Positions 16,843 through 26,442 are shown, counted from the first letter of the stretch. The stretch: DNA of 64,000 nt from an uncultured Armatimonadota bacterium (GCA_903899015.1 CAIUHP010000084.1:1-64000); one strand, 5' to 3'. The notes: generated by a model not told the origin, from the sequence alone. Translations and numbers: made by a program.

Positions 16843-17724
16843 ATGCAACGCAAAGCATTTACACTTATTGAACTACTTGTAGTTATCGCCATCATTGCGA
16901 TCTTGGCTGCGATTCTTTTCCCAGTCTTTGCTCAGGCAAAGGAAGCTGCTAAGAAAACATCGTGTTTATCGAATGAAAAACAGCTCGCCCTTGGAATCGT
17001 GATGTACACGAACGACTCGGACGACACCTATCCTCAGGGAACTGCCGCTTGGAACTTCTTCAGCGGAGTTTCTTCTGGCGACTTCTGGGGCAATTACAAC
17101 TGGGGAGTTGTCACCTTGCCGTATATCAAGAGCGTCGGCATTTTTGATTGTCCCGACGATACGAAGGGTGGCAAAGTGGACCCCAATACTGCTTGGGCAG
17201 GCATCATGATGTCCTACTCAGCCAACGGACTCATCGTGCCTTGGCAGCCATCGCCGAGTGACCAATACTGCAAAGGATTGATGTGCGAAGATGGCGCGGG
17301 TCCGGGAGGATCGGTGGTGAGTGGTAGCACGGTCAATAGCCCCGCTGCGGTTATTTCGTTTACCGAGTCTCATTCCGATCAGCTGGCTGCCGCCGGTGCG
17401 CAGATCAACTACACAGCTGGTTTCGGCGGAATCATGACTGGCTACATGTACTACGAGAACACGCAACTTCCGAACCAATGTGGAACCGCTAACGGCACCA
17501 CGACGTGTGGCAAGTTCCCATTCGGAATCAACGGCGCGGTATCTGTTCACGGTGGCGGCCAAGCAAATTTCGCCTTTGCGGACGGGCATACCAAGTCGAT
17601 GGTTCCGGCGAGAACTGTGCCGAATAACGCTGGTCCGGCAACCGGAGCGCCTTGGTGGCTATGGGGGCAATTTGACACCGGTGCAACCGGCACACCGAGC
17701 ATGTGGGAAGCCGACCACGTCTGA
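16843..17724 (+). CDS. Prepilin-like protein with N-terminal methylation motif (DUF1559-like), xylan-locus copy
   Basis: A 293-aa protein built like the one at 2692: leader [17 protein letters not shown], helix ending in [20 protein letters not shown], and near the C-terminus [19 protein letters not shown], the H-X9-DG-like end of DUF1559 pilins. It would be cleaved by prepilin peptidase and anchored in the inner membrane or built into a fibre. I chose the ATG at 16843, where the short basic leader begins and AGAGAGG precedes at a fitting distance. It is followed 73 bp later by a 74-aa lipoprotein and then by GH52, so a fibre or adhesin linked to xylan use is a fair inference. Confidence 0.87.
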   Translation: MQRKAFTLIELLVVIAIIAILAAILFPVFAQAKEAAKKTSCLSNEKQLALGIVMYTNDSDDTYPQGTAAWNFFSGVSSGDFWGNYNWGVVTLPYIKSVGIFDCPDDTKGGKVDPNTAWAGIMMSYSANGLIVPWQPSPSDQYCKGLMCEDGAGPGGSVVSGSTVNSPAAVISFTESHSDQLAAAGAQINYTAGFGGIMTGYMYYENTQLPNQCGTANGTTTCGKFPFGINGAVSVHGGGQANFAFADGHTKSMVPARTVPNNAGPATGAPWWLWGQFDTGATGTPSMWEADHV

Positions 17725-17797
17725 GACCTTGTCCAGAAACAAATGAATGTCCTGGTCGAGCCTCATTGCTTGACCAGGTATTCGAATATCCAAACAG

Positions 17798-18022
17798 ATG
17801 AATTACAAGAATAGATTGATCCTCGTCGGCTTCGTGGCTTTGGCGCTGATAGCCGTCGGTTGTTCCAGTGATCCCACCGAACCCAAGACGATTGCTCAGC
17901 AACATGACATGGCAAAGGGCTATGCGCCTACCAAAGAACAGCTTGACACTGCGATGTCGCGATTCAAGGGACCAACCGCAGCTCAGCAGGCCGCTAACGC
18001 AAAGCCGCAAAGTAATAATTGA
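17798..18022 (+). CDS. Small lipoprotein (74 aa) after the second prepilin
   Basis: A 74-residue protein with a signal helix LILVGFVALALIAVGC; Cys22 ends a lipobox (IAVGC). The mature chain is short and polar, rich in Ala, Gln and Lys (SSDPTEPK...QQAANAKPQSNN). No known domain is visible. It has exactly the length of the lipoprotein behind the first prepilin (2468-2692), with similar layout but low sequence identity. Lipidation with Ser after Cys is compatible with outer-membrane sorting in the E. coli rule, which may not hold in this phylum. Confidence 0.8.
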   Translation: MNYKNRLILVGFVALALIAVGCSSDPTEPKTIAQQHDMAKGYAPTKEQLDTAMSRFKGPTAAQQAANAKPQSNN

Positions 18023-18074
18023 AGCGGGTGCGAGATAGCCTGATTTCACATGGCTTAAGCCCACAATAGTGTCC

Positions 18075-20207
18075 ATGACTTCCCCTTTCTTCAATGCTCA
18101 CCACTCTCCCGTCGGAGCATTTGCCACTTTCACTTTTGGAATGAAAGGGGGGCGTGGGGGGCTCGGCCTGGAGCTTGCGGGACCCGCAAATGAAGACCTG
18201 TACGTTGGTGTCGAAGACATCGAGAGTCCCGGTTCTTTTCGAGCCTTGCCGTTTTTTGAAGACCTGCGCACAAAGTCGGAAGATTTCGATGTCGAGCACC
18301 TGTCCGATTTCACCGCGGTATCACGCATCACTCCTTTTTCCGATGAGGAAATTGAGCGATCCATGGGGCCATCGGTTGATGAGTGGCGAGCCCGTGACCT
18401 AACTTTTCGCGTGATCTCCCCGGTGAGATCGATCCCCGAACCAGGTGTTGCCACTCCGAATGAACTTAGAGACGCAATCGCACCCGTCATCTTGGCTGAA
18501 CTAACGATTGATAATCGGTCCGGAAAATCGCCACGGCGGGCATTCTTCGGCTATCGCGGATCGGATCGTTCGGCCGGGATGCGTGTTCTTAAAGGAGCGC
18601 AATTTGTGGGAATTGGGCAGCACACGATGACCGCGATTGCGACCGACGATCCCGACGTCTATGCAGGCATCTCGTTTCAACCCGAGAAAGTTCTTGAACC
18701 TGAATCATCGGAGAACCTCAACTTCCTTGTGGGAGACCTTGGACTCCTTGTAGGTTGGGTGAAGCCGGGAGAAGTTCGAACCTTTCGGTTTGCTCTTGCA
18801 TTCTTTCGGGAAGGTACGGCTACCACGGGCATCTCGACCCGCTACCTCTATCGCCGATTTTTCGACGATATCGAGTCGGTTTTACAGCATGGCCTCGCTC
18901 AATTCGATGCGTCAGTGCAAGAAGCTCATGCGTTTGATCTGAGGCTTACCGAGCAATTGTCCCCTGAACGAAGATGGATGGCATCTCACGCGATTCGGTC
19001 TTACTTGGGCTCCACTCAACTTTTAGAACGCCAAGACGGATCGCCGCTTTGGGTGGTCAACGAAGGTGAGTATCGGATGATGAACACCTTTGATCTCACT
19101 GTGGACCAAGCATTCTTTGAGTTATCGCAGAATCCTTGGACCCTGCGGAACCAACTCGATCTTTACGTGGAAAGGTACTCCTATAACGATCGGGTTCGAC
19201 TACCGGGCTCGATGGACACCTATCCGGGCGGCATCGCATTCACCCATGACATGGGGGTTGCAAATGCTTTCTCTCGTCCCGAATTCTCGGGGTACGAGCA
19301 GTCAGGGCTTCGAGGCTGTTTCTCCTACATGAGCGCCGAGGAGCTATTGAACTGGGTGCTAAGTGCGTGCCTTTACCATTCCATCACCCGTGACTTAGCC
19401 TGGGTTGTTTCTCATCGAGAAACCTTTCTTAACTGTCTGGGTAGCATGGTGAATCGTGACCATCCGGAGCCCTCTTTACGCAACGGAATCATCGGCGCAG
19501 ATGCGGCTAGGTGCAATGGCGGGTCTGAGATCACAACCTACGACAGTCTCGATGTCTCGCTTGGACAAGCTCGAAACAACTTGTACCTTGCGGTGAAAGG
19601 GTGGGCAACTTACGCGTTGCTTCAAAATCTGTTCACTGTCCTTGGCGAGCCTGCAGCCGCCACCGAAGCAGCCGATCAGGCGGCTAAAGCTGTAACATCG
19701 ATTGTGAACGCGGCCGGAGAAGACGGTTTGCTCCCGGCCGTGATTGGGGAAGGGGTCCAATCGCGAATTATTCCCGCCATCGAAGGACTTGTTTACGCTC
19801 ATATCACCAGCGTTCCGATCGATGGGAAACTCTTGAACGTCCTTTCCAATCATCTTCAATCCGTACTTCGTCCGGGAATCTGTAAGTTCGAGGATGGAGG
19901 TTGGAAGCTGTCTTCAACGAGTAGAAATTCTTGGCTCAGCAAGATCTACCTCTGCCAATTCGTTGCTGAAAACGTGTTGGGTTATGCCCAAGACATTGAA
20001 GCTGATCGAGCCCACGTCGGATGGCTGCTTGATTTGGACAACGCCTATTACGCGTGGAGCGACCAGATGCTGGCTGGAAAAGCCGTGGGCTCTCGCTACT
20101 ATCCGCGAGGGGTGACGTGCATCCTTTGGACGGTTCCAAAGTCCAGCAAAAACCCTTTGAGCGATCTTGCCAACCTGCGATCGAAGCAGCGGGTCAAGAC
20201 TGGATAG
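18075..20207 (+). CDS. Beta-xylosidase, glycoside hydrolase family 52 (cytoplasmic)
   Basis: A 710-aa protein that matches the GH52 beta-xylosidases known from Geobacillus over its whole length (those have about 705 aa). Shared stretches include FFNAHHSPVGAFA at the N-terminus, WVVNEGEYRMMNTFDLTVD in the middle (region of the nucleophile Glu), EITTYDSLDVSLGQARNN (region of the acid Asp), and GSRYYPRGVT near the end. It splits xylo-oligosaccharides to xylose. There is no signal peptide, so it acts in the cytoplasm and needs a xylo-oligosaccharide importer, which is not in the window. The ATG at 18075 gives the family's N-terminus; a GTG at 18069 would add two residues. It follows the prepilin-lipoprotein pair by about 50 bp. 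Confidence 0.95.
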   Translation: MTSPFFNAHHSPVGAFATFTFGMKGGRGGLGLELAGPANEDLYVGVEDIESPGSFRALPFFEDLRTKSEDFDVEHLSDFTAVSRITPFSDEEIERSMGPSVDEWRARDLTFRVISPVRSIPEPGVATPNELRDAIAPVILAELTIDNRSGKSPRRAFFGYRGSDRSAGMRVLKGAQFVGIGQHTMTAIATDDPDVYAGISFQPEKVLEPESSENLNFLVGDLGLLVGWVKPGEVRTFRFALAFFREGTATTGISTRYLYRRFFDDIESVLQHGLAQFDASVQEAHAFDLRLTEQLSPERRWMASHAIRSYLGSTQLLERQDGSPLWVVNEGEYRMMNTFDLTVDQAFFELSQNPWTLRNQLDLYVERYSYNDRVRLPGSMDTYPGGIAFTHDMGVANAFSRPEFSGYEQSGLRGCFSYMSAEELLNWVLSACLYHSITRDLAWVVSHRETFLNCLGSMVNRDHPEPSLRNGIIGADAARCNGGSEITTYDSLDVSLGQARNNLYLAVKGWATYALLQNLFTVLGEPAAATEAADQAAKAVTSIVNAAGEDGLLPAVIGEGVQSRIIPAIEGLVYAHITSVPIDGKLLNVLSNHLQSVLRPGICKFEDGGWKLSSTSRNSWLSKIYLCQFVAENVLGYAQDIEADRAHVGWLLDLDNAYYAWSDQMLAGKAVGSRYYPRGVTCILWTVPKSSKNPLSDLANLRSKQRVKTG

Positions 20208-20248
20208 CCCGAATGTGCCCAGCCTCTTCATGAGAAACGAGTATCAAT

Positions 20249-21157
20249 ATGCAACCCATAACTATCTGTATCTGCCGTCAAGTCATTTGCCTATCGATCT
20301 TATTCGGGATGGGCTCAAGTGCGTCGGCCAAGCAAGATACTCCCGATCCTAAGTTTCAGATTTATCTCTGTTTCGGGCAGTCTAACATGGAAGCGGGTGC
20401 TCGTCCAGAATCGCAAGATTTGGCCCCGGTCGACCCGCGGTTTCAGATGCTTGCCGCGGTCGATAATCCTAAGCTGGAACGCAAAAAGGGGAATTGGTAC
20501 GTCGCCACTCCTCCCATCAACCGGCCCGAGAACAACATGGGCCCCGTCGATTTCTTTGGTCGCACGATGGTTGCCAACTTGCCAAAGGACTATAGGGTCG
20601 GCGTGATCAATGTCTCAGTAGCGGGCGCGAAGATCGAACTCTGGCAAAAGAACACCTATGCCACGTACCTCGCCACTGCACCCGATTGGATGAAAGGCAT
20701 GTGCAAACAATATGACGATAACCCGTACAAGCGGCTTGTCGAGATGGCCAAAATTGCTCAAGAGAAGGGCGTGATCAAGGGGATTCTGCTTCACCAAGGC
20801 GAATCTAATTCAACCGACAAAGATTGGCCGAGCAAGGTGAAAGGAATCTATAACGACCTGATCAAGGATTTGGATCTTGATCCTCAAAATGTACCCTTGC
20901 TCGCAGGCGAACTCAAGACCGCCGAAGAGCACGGAGTCTGCGCCGCGTTCAACGTCAATATCCTTCCGCATCTCATAGAAGTCGTACCCAATTCGTACAT
21001 CATCTCCTCCGCCGGATGCAAAGGAACTCCCGATCCCTTCCACTTCAACACCGAAGGCATGCGAGAACTCGGCCACCGCTATGCCCTCCAAATGCTCAAG
21101 ATCTTGGGTCTTGAAAAGTCCGGCACGGGCAAGCGCACCAGCGTCAGTCGAGATTAA
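20249..21157 (+). CDS. Secreted carbohydrate esterase, SASA/CE6 type (acetyl xylan esterase-like)
   Basis: A 302-aa protein with a signal peptide (ICRQVICLSILFGMGSSASA). The SGNH-like esterase motifs are CFGQSNMEAG (nucleophile Ser near 45), LLHQGESN and DPFHFN with the catalytic His. Such enzymes of the sialate-O-acetylesterase/CE6 family remove acetyl groups from xylan and so open the chain to xylanases. It is the last gene of the xylan group, 41 bp after GH52. The next frame, only 8 bp downstream, belongs to an unrelated RHS remnant, so the right border of the locus lies here. Confidence 0.87.
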   Translation: MQPITICICRQVICLSILFGMGSSASAKQDTPDPKFQIYLCFGQSNMEAGARPESQDLAPVDPRFQMLAAVDNPKLERKKGNWYVATPPINRPENNMGPVDFFGRTMVANLPKDYRVGVINVSVAGAKIELWQKNTYATYLATAPDWMKGMCKQYDDNPYKRLVEMAKIAQEKGVIKGILLHQGESNSTDKDWPSKVKGIYNDLIKDLDLDPQNVPLLAGELKTAEEHGVCAAFNVNILPHLIEVVPNSYIISSAGCKGTPDPFHFNTEGMRELGHRYALQMLKILGLEKSGTGKRTSVSRD

Positions 21158-21165
21158 GAGATGCC

Positions 21166-22437
21166 TTGGTGCTCTCTCGAAGTGCTACCTTTATCCATCT
21201 GATTTACACAGACGATCCGGATGGCAATGTCAACTTCGTAAGTCGAACTGCCGGAAGTCCGACTCCATTGGTTGTGTCTTACACCTATGGGTCTAGCGGA
21301 ATAAAAAATGGTGTCCCTACTCAGGTTGTGGATGGTCTAACCAACGTGACGCAAAACATAGACTATCAGACGAATCCGGCGTTGCCTGGCTATGGTCAGG
21401 TTGCAAGCGTGAATCAATTTGGTGGGCTAAGCCCGAGTTACAACGTCTACTACGGATACACGGCATCTGGAGACCGGTCGACAGCTAATTACGTAACTGC
21501 AAACGGCTCGATCACTTGGAAGTATTCCGATTACGCACCCGTTGGCTCGTTCGAGCAAAACAAGCGAGCGTTCCAAACATTGAATAAGCTCGATTCAAGC
21601 GGGAATTCAACTGCTGAGGAGATGCATTATCAATTCGACACTGCGGGAAGGTTGCGTGAGTCTGCTTTTGCTCAGTCTCCTCAAACGGGTTCGGGAGCTC
21701 CAAGTGCTGCTCCTTACTACACCGCGAGTTACCCTGCTGCCAGTCGTGTGATTAGCTTCAACGACTTCGATGGTGGGGGAAGGCAAGTGGATCTTCAGAA
21801 CGGCTATCAGGTCTGGGGTGGCAGTAGCTACAACGCGACTCAGTGCCTCGTGAGGAATTCGTGTGCTTACGATCTGACGAAGAACCTGAAGACATCTTCG
21901 AGCTTCTACGGTCCTGCATCTGGAGCGCCAACAACTTGGACCACCTCCCCGAGAGTGGAAACCTATGGCTACGATTCAGCGCTCGACTTCTTGACGTCGG
22001 CAAACTATAACGACGGCCTAGCGAATGCGAGTCCAACTTGGAGCTACGACGCCGCCGCGAACCGTACGGACTCGGTTTGTGACAACTTGAACCGAACAAC
22101 GTCTATCGGCGGAGTAACAACGATGACCGATACTCTAGGCAATCGTCTCACTCTCGGTTCTTCGACTAGCTACAGTTGGGACGCCCTCAACCGAATGACA
22201 AGCCTTACGAAGTCAGGAACGACTACAAACTACGAGTACCGAGCAGACGGAATGAGGACTCACAAGCTTGTCGGCTCAGTGGCAACTGAGTATGTCCACG
22301 ACGGCCAGATGCCGGTGGAAGACTCAGTTATCAACGGCTCGACACTTACTGTAACTCGCTACGGCCTTCTTCGTGCTGTGGTGTTGAACTTGCGACCGTC
22401 TGGGCGATTGAGGGGGGGGCCGTCGCAGCCATGTTAG
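21166..22437 (+). pseudogene. RHS/YD-repeat protein remnant, both ends lost
   Basis: The frame (423 codons) has many YD-type repeats (VYYGYTASGDRS, WSYDAAANRTDS, YSWDALNRMTSLTKSGTTTNYEYRADGMR, VATEYVHDG), the pattern of RHS shell proteins. It lacks a signal peptide and the N-terminal part. The family core normally continues after TRYGL with GARG; here it breaks off at about 22367 into an unrelated tail (LRAVVLNLRPSG). The start at 21166 has no ribosome site and sits 8 bp after the CE6 stop. I read it as a fragment left by recombination. A run of eight G (22412-22419) lies near its end. One more G would join it to a hydrophobic frame that ends at 22547. Confidence 0.65.
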
Positions 22438-22547
22438 TTTTTATGGATGCAGGAATGAAAACGATTGCAAATTCTAGCGTTGCATTGATTTTTTCTTACA
22501 CGATCCAAGTAATGGGCGCATTAGTTGCGGAAGAGTGTGGAAATTGA
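22431..22547 (+). other. Possible 38-aa hydrophobic peptide frame or displaced protein tail
   Basis: In the frame shifted by one from the RHS remnant, an ATG at 22431 opens 38 residues (MLVFMDAGMKTIANSS... VMGALVAEECGN), mostly a membrane-like segment. The same frame is open upstream to about 22370 (CCGVELATVWAIEGGAVAAM), so it may be the end of a longer protein that recombined here. It overlaps the RHS end and the next gene. No family is recognised. Confidence 0.3.
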
Positions 22548-22807
22548 ATACCGACTTGGCAAGATTCATCGCCTTGGTAGTCGTTTTGGCCTCCTTCATT
22601 TGTTGTGCACTCTTACGCCAGAAAAAGGAACCAATTGCAATCATTAAGCCTGGTTTCTTGCTTCTAGGTGTTATGCTAATGTTATTGCCCTTAGTTGGAA
22701 ATGAAGCAAACCCGTCCTCTCAACACATATCGCCAAATTTCTATCTCGGGCTCGTTTGTTTTGCCAGCGTTTGCTCGATAACCTGGTCTGCCAGATATCG
22801 AGCCTAA
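22535..22807 (+). CDS. Small membrane protein of unknown function (90 aa)
   Basis: A 90-aa protein with three hydrophobic segments (FIALVVVLASFICCALL, IIKPGFLLLGVMLMLLPLVG, FYLGLVCFASVCSITW). The start is a GTG that overlaps the end of the frame before it by 13 bp. The region is clearly richer in A and T than its surroundings. Small polytopic proteins often follow RHS toxins as immunity proteins; here no toxin domain is left, so that is only a guess. The gene is short and lacks a clear ribosome site. Confidence 0.5.
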   Translation: MWKLNTDLARFIALVVVLASFICCALLRQKKEPIAIIKPGFLLLGVMLMLLPLVGNEANPSSQHISPNFYLGLVCFASVCSITWSARYRA

Positions 22808-23042
22808 CCGACCACGAGAGTTTCGAGACCAGATTAAAACGAGCCGAGTGTAAAAGGATTATTCAGGTTAATGGAATAGGGAACTTGATTTCCGCTAAAA
22901 ATGGGCACCGGTGTCGGAATGATGATTCACTCGAGCCAAGCCAACTAGCCAAGAAATGCACAGTTCAGAGTCTTTTGACATTAACGAGTCTGTGGGATGT
23001 GACTCGAAAGAGCAAATTGGAACGCAAGGTGGCGAGTAAGGC

Positions 23043-23372
23043 GTGAATATCTCAGTCGTAGTCGGATGCGTTTTTGCGATCGTCGGAATCGCATTGTTTG
23101 CGGATAAGACCAGATCCATTGGGAAAACTCGAAACGTGTTTCGAACAAGCTTAGGCACTTTCTTTTTGCTCCTCGGGTTCATACAAATTCTCAGTGGAGA
23201 GGGTCTTGCTTCTCGAGGGTTTGCCGTAACCTTAACGGCAATTGTTACCTGTATCTTGACGATGCAACTGTTGTCGATAAAAGCCAAATCGAGTAACGAT
23301 CCGGCAATGGCCTTGGAATGGGAGACGACCAAAGAGAAAATGCGCTTGCGAGTCAAGCAAAGAGGAAAATAG
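23043..23372 (+). CDS. Small membrane protein of unknown function (109 aa)
   Basis: A 109-aa protein with three hydrophobic segments (ISVVVGCVFAIVGIALFA, SLGTFFLLLGFIQILSG, GFAVTLTAIVTCILTMQLL) and a basic, hydrophilic C-terminal tail (ETTKEKMRLRVKQRGK). It starts at GTG 23043, with AGGTGG about 10 bases upstream. Like the 90-aa protein before it, it lies in AT-richer DNA behind the RHS remnant and may be an orphan immunity or other accessory protein. No family is recognised. Confidence 0.6.
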   Translation: MNISVVVGCVFAIVGIALFADKTRSIGKTRNVFRTSLGTFFLLLGFIQILSGEGLASRGFAVTLTAIVTCILTMQLLSIKAKSSNDPAMALEWETTKEKMRLRVKQRGK

Positions 23373-23812
23373 AGATCGTGTCATCAACCATCTGCCTAAA
23401 TAGGATCTTTGACCCTAAGATAATTCGTCAGAGCTCTCATCAATTATTTGCGTGCGTAACATCGCATTCCGCGCTTGGCTTTTAGTACGGAATCCTTCTC
23501 CGTATGATGATTCCGGATCAGGCAGATTCACAAAATTGAACGATCATCCGCTGGTCCTTTGGACCGGGGAGAGATCCCCAAACAGCTCTAGGAGCTTTCA
23601 TCATCGGTCGAATTGTTTGCGATACAGGTGACCCAAATTCGATCTGGCCTCCCAACAGTGTCAAGCCCGAGGACAGGAATGACCCTCTCAGGCAGATCAG
23701 CCTTGCATCTTGCAGCTTGGTTCCTGACCTCGTATGGGCGAGTAGCCAGACAAACCCGCCCAAAGCATCCGAATATTAAGGCAGCATTCCAATCATGGAG
23801 CCCATTACGATT
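23373..23812. other. Region without a convincing gene
   Basis: This 440-base stretch closes the accessory segment. Short open frames exist on both strands (for example 23518-23763 minus and one in plus ending at about 23781), but none has a ribosome site, a recognisable motif or a believable start. The part after 23620 has somewhat coding-like triplets in more than one frame and could be the decayed remnant of a gene. Confidence 0.5.
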
Positions 23813-25387
23813 TTAGCGGCCTCCGTTTCCGTCAGCGTCCAGCATTCTGAAATTCATGCCTTCCGCTTTGAGCCGTTGCAGGTCATTTCGGAGGCGGATA
23901 ATGAACTGACCCCAGTTGCGAGTTTCTTTGGGTGACCAAGCCAACTCTGCCAGTGCGCATCCTCTTGGCCATGCCATGTATTCCATGTGGGATGGCTTTG
24001 CGATGTACTCGCACCAGATGTTTCCTTGAACTCCAAGAATGTGCTTTGCCTCGTTTTCGTTTAGTGCACTTGGGACGGGTTCATAGGCGTAGACCTTGTC
24101 AAGTGGAACGAATCCTCCAATGGCTCGAGGCTCTCCGGATGCGCGGCTCTGATAGTAGTCAAAGTACATGTGACTTGTCGGACTCATCACCGCATCATGT
24201 CCAGCCTTCGCCGCTGCGATTCCACCCTCAATTCCTCGCCAAGACATGACGGTAGCGCCTTGAGCGAGTCCACCTTCCAGAATTTCATCCCAGCCAATAA
24301 GTCTTCGGCCATGTGCTGTGAGGTAGCCGTCGATTTGGCGGATGAACCAACTCTGAAGCTCATCTTCATTCTTCAGGCCGCGTTGTTTGATAAGCTCCTG
24401 AATTCTTCTGTTTTCTTTCCAAGGCCTTTTATCAACCTCGTCTCCGCCAACGTGGATCCAGGTGCTGGGGAACAGTTTCATCACCTCATCCAGAACATTT
24501 TCGTAAAACTTGATCGTGGATTCTTCGCCGTTTAGGTTTGAGGATTCCACCGCCCAAGGATTGGTTTTGCGATCCTTGCTCCATACTCCAAGGTCTGGAT
24601 AAGAGGCGATCGCTGCAACTGAGTGCCCGGGCATTTCAATCTCAGGAACAACGGTGATGTGTAGCTTCTTCGCATAGGAGACAACATCCCGGATCTCTGT
24701 CTGGGTGTAGAAGCCTCCGTGATTCTGGCCGTCGATCGGCTTCGAGAAGGTGTCGTAATTCTGCAGAGATCCCAGCTTGGTCAAATTTGGATAGCGCCTG
24801 ATTTCGATACGCCATCCGGGCTCGTCGGTCAGGTGCCAATGAAAGACGTTGAGCTTATGCTCTGCCATCGTATCAAGCATCTTCTTGACCTCTTCTGTAG
24901 TGTAGAAGTGGCGGCTGACATCCAGCATCATGCCTCGCCAACTAAAGCGAGGTTGATCGCTGATCGTGACAGCAGGAACTTGGTAGCTCGATCCAGGATT
25001 TGGGGCGGTGCTGTAGGTTGCTGCCGGTAATAGTTGGCGGAGGGTCTGGACGCCGTAGAACAATCCAGCCGACGTCGAAGCTTCGAGATCGACTTCAGAG
25101 TTGCCGACAGTAAGGCGATATCCTTCCTTGCCGATAGACGCATCCGGCTTGACGATGCGAAGAACAATCGAGTTTTCGCCAGGCTTGCCTACATTCTTGA
25201 GAGTTAGCTTTGTCGCTTGGCGCAGAAAGTCCGCATTCTCCTTTGCTTCTCGTCCCTTTGCGACGATAGTTGTCGAATCGTCGAGTTTGAAACTCCCTAC
25301 TCTCGCCTCAACCTGAGACGGCCACGGAAGAAGAGGCAGATCATGAATATCTTTGTGGTGTAACGAGAGAGCAGCCAGCAGAATCAT
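23813..25387 (-). CDS. Beta-N-acetylhexosaminidase, glycoside hydrolase family 20
   Basis: A 524-aa enzyme. Residues 1-140 match the GH20b domain (LPLLPWPSQVEAR, GLFYGVQTLRQLLP). The barrel follows with RFSWRGMMLDVSRHF, HWHLTDEPGWRIEI, VPEIEMPGHS and the catalytic Asp-Glu pair in IHVGGDEVDK (316-317). Trp residues expected in the active site are present (SWRGIEGG). It releases N-acetylhexosamines, from chitin fragments, glycoconjugates or recycled cell wall. The N-terminus MILLAALSLHHKD is only weakly signal-like, so the location is uncertain. The gene stands alone on the minus strand; the tRNA-Arg gene lies upstream. Confidence 0.93.
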   Translation of the reverse strand: MILLAALSLHHKDIHDLPLLPWPSQVEARVGSFKLDDSTTIVAKGREAKENADFLRQATKLTLKNVGKPGENSIVLRIVKPDASIGKEGYRLTVGNSEVDLEASTSAGLFYGVQTLRQLLPAATYSTAPNPGSSYQVPAVTISDQPRFSWRGMMLDVSRHFYTTEEVKKMLDTMAEHKLNVFHWHLTDEPGWRIEIRRYPNLTKLGSLQNYDTFSKPIDGQNHGGFYTQTEIRDVVSYAKKLHITVVPEIEMPGHSVAAIASYPDLGVWSKDRKTNPWAVESSNLNGEESTIKFYENVLDEVMKLFPSTWIHVGGDEVDKRPWKENRRIQELIKQRGLKNEDELQSWFIRQIDGYLTAHGRRLIGWDEILEGGLAQGATVMSWRGIEGGIAAAKAGHDAVMSPTSHMYFDYYQSRASGEPRAIGGFVPLDKVYAYEPVPSALNENEAKHILGVQGNIWCEYIAKPSHMEYMAWPRGCALAELAWSPKETRNWGQFIIRLRNDLQRLKAEGMNFRMLDADGNGGR

Positions 25388-25582
25388 GCTGCAATCTTAT
25401 CATTCTCGGGCCGATTAGATTCATGTCGTTTTAGCTTGGTATTGGAGCTAAACAAATTCGAGAAAGGCCTCAAGTTGTTCGATTCTCTTAGCAACAAATC
25501 CGCGAACAGTCACCGACCTCCGTTGAATTCAGTGGGGTGGAATTGGCTTGATCAGCTAGGAACAGGTCCGAGGCAAACGGAA

Positions 25583-25658
<76 letters not shown>

Positions 25659-25686
25659 GTATTTTTCTATTTTAGCTCATCTAGCG

Positions 25687-26358
25687 CTAACTCTGTCCGT
25701 ATCGATTGTGATATCGGTCGTACCACTTCTCAGCTTCTTCGGGTGGAATGGCTTTGGGTTGGCCGATTTGCATCGCGATCCAGACAGTCTTGGCGACGTC
25801 TTCGGTCATAACGGCTGCTTTCAAAGCCGATTTTGGTGAATCGCCCCACGCGAAAACCCCGTGGTTACCCATGAGAATGGCGGGAGCACGATTACGATAT
25901 TTAAGAATCGCTTCGCCAATATGTTCGCCTTCGTTATCGACGTAAGGTGCACAGGGGATTTCCGCTCCGAATTCGTCGGCTATCGCGGTCAACACCAATG
26001 GCACCGGCTTCAGAACAGCCGCAAATGCGGTTGCGTAGTTGCTGTGGGTATGAATGATTCCACGCAAGCCTTCGATGTGACGATACAAGAATAAATGGTG
26101 GGGAAGGTCAACACTCGGTCGGAGGTTGGAACCAATAATCTCACCAGTAGGAACGTGGACTTGAACCAGCGATTCCGGTGTAATTCGGTCGTAATCCATT
26201 CCGCTCGGCTTAATCACGAGCATTTCTGATTCCGGGTCATATCCACTGGCATTCCCAGAATGCATCGTCACCAGTCCGGTTTCAGGGAGGAGTTTGTTAG
26301 CCTTGGAGACTTCCTTGCGAAGTTCCATGAGTTTCATTTCTTGTTCAATTCCCGCCAC
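25687..26358 (-). CDS. araD: L-ribulose-5-phosphate 4-epimerase (class II aldolase family)
   Basis: A 223-aa protein of the class II aldolase/AraD family. The zinc ligands are the two His of GIIHTHSNYA and the His of MGNHGVFAWG. The phosphate-binding region is SGNASGYDPES...VIKPSG, and the C-terminus EKWYDRYHNRYGQ fits AraD (Tyr near the end, GQ). It turns L-ribulose 5-phosphate into D-xylulose 5-phosphate, the last step of arabinose use. That fits the arabinofuranosidase of the xylan locus 15 kb away, although araA and araB are not seen. Related fuculose-phosphate aldolases cannot be fully excluded. The 5' end lies head to head with a methyltransferase gene. Confidence 0.85.
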   Translation of the reverse strand: MAGIEQEMKLMELRKEVSKANKLLPETGLVTMHSGNASGYDPESEMLVIKPSGMDYDRITPESLVQVHVPTGEIIGSNLRPSVDLPHHLFLYRHIEGLRGIIHTHSNYATAFAAVLKPVPLVLTAIADEFGAEIPCAPYVDNEGEHIGEAILKYRNRAPAILMGNHGVFAWGDSPKSALKAAVMTEDVAKTVWIAMQIGQPKAIPPEEAEKWYDRYHNRYGQS

Positions 26359-26442
26359 GCTAAAAGTCTACACCCCGCATCGCTAGAATGCTTTGCTTCC
26401 CCAAGAGGTATATGCAAAGTTGGCTATTTACTTGCAAGGTGG

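Noticed and set aside
22756-23046. 96-codon open frame between the two small membrane proteins
   Set aside because: It overlaps the end of the 90-aa protein and shows no hydrophobic pattern, motif or ribosome site; the composition looks random.
23518-23816. Overlapping open frames of 81 (minus) and 67 (plus) codons
   Set aside because: No start context, no recognisable motif, and the two exclude each other. Kept only as a region note.
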